64,000 nt of DNA from Watersipora subatra (Eukaryota; Bryozoa; Gymnolaemata; Cheilostomatida; Watersiporidae), in assembly GCF_963576615.1 (NCBI RefSeq), contig NC_088711.1, positions 35,886,121 to 35,950,120 on the forward strand. The letters run 5' to 3'. The position numbers and the translations under genes were made by a program. Under the pieces are notes generated by a model. That model saw nothing but the letters and a program-made list of their open reading frames with translations, searched no databases and was not told the origin of the DNA. How positions within the stretch are numbered: position 1 is the first letter of the stretch; each line of letters begins with the position of its first letter. Positions 59,801 through 64,000 of this stretch are shown in pieces.

Positions 59801-62800
59801 TATTATACGCCTTTAGAGAAGGCAGTATACTATATGATGTGTGGTCATAGTACATGAGTGATCAGTAAAATTAATTGTACACATATAGAGAAGGCAGTAT
59901 ACTGTATGATGTGTGGTCATAGTACATGAGTGATCAGTAAAATCTATTATACGCATATAGAGAAAGCAGTATACTGCATCCCTGACATTTCAGGTTTATT
60001 ACAAACAATATTGATGGATACTACGTAGAGGTATTGCTGTTAGGAGTAGCCCATTCACAACAGATAAGGGGTACCAGTGTTAGGAGTAGCCCACTCACAA
60101 CAGATAAGGCTGTTGCCTCTGCATCCAGTCTTTAGTTAAACTGTTGTTAGATTACACTAAGTAGTCTAACAAATTCGATGTTTGTTTTAATGCAAATTTC
60201 GTAAGTAATTTTTTTTAATGTTAGTTATATACGACCCAAAATGCAGCGCTCTTTATTACCAAATTATATTAATCTATCAAGTACAACTTGTAACTAGAAT
60301 GTTGCTTACAAGTTACAGTAATACTATTATTCACTGCCATTGATGTCATCCTTGCTACTTTGTTCAGATTGATATGGACGAGATTAACAAGCAACTGAGA
60401 AAACTTGATGAGCTGAGAGATCAAATGAAGGAAATGACGAAATTAATGGATAAAATGAGTGACCTAGATGACTTTAAATCACGTCTTGATGACTTACAGG
60501 TAAACTACTAAGTTAAGTTTTACTGTTTTCTAGTCTTTTATAACGAGTAATAGTCCTTCTTCAAATTTCCTACATATCTATCACAATGCTTAAATGCGTA
60601 TACAAAAGGTTTAAACAAGCGTGTGCAATCAGACAAACGGGTTTTCAAAGGGTTTTCTTATCAAAGAGCTTGATTCTTAGAAAATCTGATCATCAGAGAG
60701 TTCTGATCTGGTTATCTGGTTCTCAGCTTGAGGCTCTGGTTCCTAGAGGTTCAGATTATCAGAGAATCGAACTATAAGAGAATCAGACAATCAGAGAATT
60801 AGACAATCAGAGAATCGGACAATCAGAGAATCGGACTATCTGAACATGTTGTCCTCAGAGAGTCTGACTATCAGAGAGTTCGGTTCTCTGAAGGTCTGCC
60901 TATCAGAGGGTGCCTATCAGGCTCACATGTGGTCTAGTATGCTCTCAGATAGTTTGCTTCTCTGGGAATCTGATTCTCAGACACTTAGTTTCTCATTTTC
61001 AATAATGCGTACACATTAGCTTCAAGTCAAGCAAAGAATGCTAATTTATTTTGCATTTAAGGCTCATACAACCTTCTATCAACGTTGATAAAACAATGGT
61101 CAAATTATAATATTCTGGCAATTTTTATATTTGTATGCGACCGTGTATAGCTGTATGTAGACTAGGACATGCACAAATGGAATAACCTAATCACATCTTT
61201 GTTTCGGGAGTTGATAATCCCATTCATGTCTTCTTAGGTAGGCATTTGGAAATTCATTAGGTTTTGATATCCAAAGCGTTTTAGTACTTTAATAAACTCT
61301 AGCCTCTGACAAGTTTAGCATTGGGGAACACTGCAATAGGAACGTCGCGGTGTTCCCCTAGACTGAGGAACATCGCAAAAGGAGAGTTTGTCGTCTCATG
61401 GATTATGAGCTATTTCTTAGGCTCGCTGTGAAAGACATAAAGATAAGCTATCACTAGGTTTTAATAGTTTTGTTGCTATTTAATCACAGCCATAATCTAT
61501 ATGTGGATGTTATTAGAACTTTATATATTATAACTAGCTCTTAGCAATAAAAATGATTTACTGTTATGATCGTTTATAATGTTATTACAGAGTGGCGCCG
61601 TTCAGTATGACACAGAATTGGTAAGAAAAAGGCGATGGCTTACTCGTTAATTATGTTACACGTTTGTTCTTCTGTTCTCCGTAATATGATTACTTCTTCT
61701 ACATTGGTGAAGGAACTGAAATGATTCCCTTGACCTCCACACTATGTCTTGTGATATTTCGTTAGTCTGATCCAATGTTTTAGCACAGAGGTTGCTTCTG
61801 AGTTTATCTGTTTTTAACGCATAATCATTTTTGTTGGGTTCACTCCGATGACCTGATATTACGATATTATGACCCTGTTCAAGTCTTTCAAATTTTCAAA
61901 TTATTGATTAAATGGTATTTGATCTCTGACTTAATCATATCTAATTAAGTCATAAATTAGAATGACTAGTATTTTTACTACAATTATATCATTTACAATA
62001 TGTTACAAAAATTGTTATTACAGTTGGCCTTTGTAAAAATTGTTATTAAATGTAATTATAATTTAGTTTTATCTAAATGTTGTTATGTGCATCTATTCAG
62101 AATCCCGACATATTTAAAAATACATTTTGCAAAATTTTAGGTCGTAAAACTACGCAAGAACTGCATTTAAAATACCAAACTTTGTTTTTTCTGGATTCCC
62201 TATATTTGCCTATTGTACTGGAGATTATAAATTTAATGTATTGATGGTTTCTATGATTGTATTCTAAGTATTTAATAGATTTTTCAATTACATAATATTT
62301 TTTCTTCTTTTAATTTATTTGGTACCTTAGGTTACCTTAGGTCTCAGGAATCATTGGCAAAGTAAAAAATTTTAATCATCGGTGCATTTATTTAGCAGCT
62401 AATCTCAAATGTTGTCTACAATGCTTTAGTATAGCCATGCTCTACCACTTACTTTTGTGATGATAAAATGTTTGTTTAGTGGTTAACTTGCTCTTCGTAC
62501 TAGTTGAACAATTTGTAGACTAAATTTTATGTTGTACTTGCTGATGTTGTTAGTGCAGAACCTGTGTTCTCCCATCACAGCTCACCAACTACTTTAATAC
62601 AATTAAATAATCTTCCATATGAACAAAGAAAGTTTTTGTTTGTACTAGCAGAAATACTCTGCATTGCCCGGGTCACTTCTATGAAATGAAATTCGCATCT
62701 GGTTCACTTTTCAACTTTATTCATCAATCACGTCATATTTTACAATAATTTCTAATTCAATCAACAATTTTATGACTATAAACTTGTAATTATTTATAAT

Positions 62801-63681
62801 GATATAACACTTGAAGTGTTTAATATACACGTGAAGTTTAATAAACACGTGAAGTTAATATTTAGAAATTTAATATTTAAAAATATGCTTCTAGGACAGT
62901 AGGTGCTTCCTTTTAGATAATGTTCTTAGTTTTTATTCTTGTGGATTTCCAACTCTTGTGTATCCGACATACAACAGGCCTTGAGAGAAGTGTGGATTTT
63001 CTAAATGTAGTCTAGCGACAGAGAGGGTTTGTCGACTTTGTTCTTGAAACTTATTTATGAACATGGCAAAACTGACCCTAATATGAATTGTAATATTTTG
63101 AACTTGGACTGAACATTTGAAGGGATCAGAAGAATTCTTATAATATTTACATCTAACAGTAAAAGGCATACTATTAATAATGATGCTGCTTTTTATCCTC
63201 CAGGAGGCCTCTAGCCCTAGTTCTCTAAAACTATATAGCCTAACACTATCTCTGGACACATTGATGTTGCCCTGCAAAATTTTGGTCCAAATTCGTTCAC
63301 TAGTTTCAAAATGCAAAGAGGACAAACAGACAAACAAAGAGAAGTTAGATATAAAGAAGAGCCATCCAGCCTTGTGCAGTAGACACTGGATATACTAGAT
63401 AGGTTACAATGCTCTCTGTAATGCCTCCTTATTACATCTCTGCTGCCTTGTCATAAACAACCAGCCTTCTTGTAACTGACTCATTTTAATAAGTACAAAA
63501 TCAACTTCCACTTCTCAGCAACTGATTCTGTGTATATTAATTTTCCCTCTAGAGTCGACTGAACGCTCTACCAGCTGCAGAGGACATCGTTACCTGGCCA
63601 GGGTTAGAGGATGGATTGAATGGTGTGAGGGGCGAGTTTGCAGCGTACCGTCCTGACTCGAGAGCTGCTCGCCCCATACCG
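56825..63681 (+). CDS. QRICH2: Coiled-coil protein resembling QRICH2/C16orf96, 5' part
   Basis: Exons 56825-57205, 58787-58870, 60368-60499, 61591-61620 and 63553-63681 are all phase 0 with GT-AG ends. They give the first 252 residues, and the gene continues past 64000. The N-terminus (MPDVVNLAQLLEASIGAPEL, then GAVNFNHLHKLLLEIISRLD) matches the opening I remember for human C16orf96 and QRICH2, with GxVNFxxLHxLLxxIL. Residues ~65-200 are heptad-rich coiled coil (MSLIEQLIKDMSELKDENKD; INKQLRKLDELRDQMKEMTK). A 30-nt microexon encodes SGAVQYDTEL. The last exon reads AAEDIVTWPGLEDGL. The start has A at -3 (AAGATGC). The last donor (CCG|GTATAT) is not consensus. In mammals QRICH2 is linked to sperm flagellum structure; by homology only, a cilium or flagellum role is possible. 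Orthology to QRICH2 rather than C16orf96 is unresolved. Confidence 0.65.
57206..58165. other. QRICH2-like intron 1, proximal part
   Basis: AT-rich sequence with a C-rich patch near 57630-57660. No other feature seen. Confidence 0.4.
58168..58300. repeat. 12-bp tandem repeat (QRICH2-like intron 1)
   Basis: About ten to eleven units of CTCTACACCGAC with variants CTCTACGCCAAC and CTCTGCACCGAC. Confidence 0.85.
59040..59975. repeat. ~72-bp tandem repeat, ~13 copies (QRICH2-like intron 2)
   Basis: Unit contains GTGTGGTCATAGTACATGAG, TGATCAGTAAAATTTATT and AGAGAAGGCAGTATACTATC. Variant blocks repeat with a period of about 430 bp (59044 and 59474 start the same variant series), so the array has a higher-order structure. 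Confidence 0.9.
60038..60112. repeat. Two copies of a ~39-bp unit
   Basis: GTTAGGAGTAGCCCAYTCAC then AACAGATAAGG occurs twice in tandem. Confidence 0.85.
60670..60990. repeat. ~16-bp degenerate tandem repeat (QRICH2-like intron 3)
   Basis: Repeated TCAGAGAATCGGACAA with strong divergence at the edges (GATTCTCAGACACTTAG). The 63-codon frame at 60586 is an artefact of this. Confidence 0.75.
62648..63405 (+). repeat. Dispersed repeat, unclassified (QRICH2-like intron 4)
   Basis: Head ACTAGCAGAAATACTCTGCA followed by TTGCCCGGGT recalls the head of the 20654/32217 family. The 3' portion has AATTCGTTCACTAGTTTCAA and a run of GACAAACAGACAAACAAAG, ending near ATACTAGAT. Such CTAG...TTGCCCGGG...ACAAACAGACAAAC elements are very common in invertebrate genomes. 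The open frames on both strands near 62933-63398 have no recognised domain. Confidence 0.5.
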
Positions 63682-64000
63682 GTATATCATTGTTCTCTTA
63701 TTTCTATCAGCTCTAACCTAGCTTCTGTTGTAAAAATATAGGCTACTGTTATATAATACTCTGTTCAAATGTTCAAGCGCAGTATTCCACATGCTATTCC
63801 AGAATAGCAAGAAACCTTATCAATAGTAGAAATATATTTTTTTTAAAGTTTTCCTTGTGAAACTGAGAAGGTATTTTGAGGTTAATCGAAGGAGGCCAAA
63901 CACTTTATTTGGACACTTTTAGTTGGTTGGCCTTTGATTATAGGCTCTTGTAAAGCAGCAATGGTCTCAAATTCCATACTCACTGCTGCCTTTAGCTGCC
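63682..64000. other. Start of QRICH2-like intron 5
   Basis: Follows the donor GTATAT; no further exon seen before the edge. Confidence 0.5.

Noticed and set aside
60586-60777. 63-codon ORF in the QRICH2-like intron 3
   Set aside because: Overlaps the degenerate 16-bp repeat and lacks splice or coding signals.
61324-61361. 9-bp GGGGAACAC/GTGTTCCCC inverted repeat
   Set aside because: Short stem with a ~19-base loop; within chance expectation for an intron of this size.
62933-63337. 134-codon minus-strand ORF
   Set aside because: Sits in a dispersed repeat. Composition is not convincing and I see no known domain; kept as part of the repeat rather than a gene.

Overview
The window is AT-rich animal DNA: intron-containing genes with GT-AG junctions, a Pol III tRNA gene, many DNA transposons and MITEs, and very large tandem arrays inside introns. 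Gene content and repeat style suggest an invertebrate bilaterian, possibly a mollusc or other lophotrochozoan. No species can be named from the sequence, and the phylum is a guess.

Layout from left to right: (1) 1-3.7 kb is mobile-element debris: a broken Ty1/copia fossil with a probable LTR, then a decayed element bounded by about 103-bp inverted repeats. (2) 5.2-9.2 kb, minus strand: the 3' part of a multi-exon gene I do not recognise, with a decayed piggyBac element in its last intron. (3) 11.1-23.9 kb, plus strand: a complete four-exon mitochondrial PP2C phosphatase of the PPM1K type (325 aa). Its intron 1 holds about 115 copies of a 42-bp repeat and its intron 2 holds nested DNA transposons. 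(4) 24.1-26.6 kb: three DNA transposons nested one inside another, the innermost a nearly intact mariner. (5) 31.1-52.5 kb, plus strand: a complete 16-exon HGS/Hrs gene (858 aa; VHS, FYVE, UIM, coiled coil, Gln/Pro-rich tail, C-terminal LISFD). Its intron 10 holds about 204 copies of a 24-bp repeat. (6) 53.0-54.9 kb, minus strand: a complete five-exon MCRIP/FAM195 gene (104 aa), convergent with HGS. (7) 56.0 kb: a tRNA-Gly(CCC). (8) 56.8 kb to beyond the right edge, plus strand: the 5' end of a coiled-coil gene resembling QRICH2/C16orf96.

The genes do not form one pathway. PPM1K acts on branched-chain amino-acid catabolism in mitochondria, Hrs sorts ubiquitinated cargo at endosomes, and MCRIP is a small regulatory adaptor of ERK, CtBP and mRNA-decay circuits. 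The interest of the layout is conserved neighbourhood: HGS, MCRIP1 and QRICH2 also share 17q25 in human, as I remember it. Several tandem arrays abut or mimic splice sites, some introns carry short-loop perfect hairpins, and transposons are nested up to three deep. The two giant open frames of 1538 and 1638 codons are artefacts of repeat units whose lengths are multiples of three.
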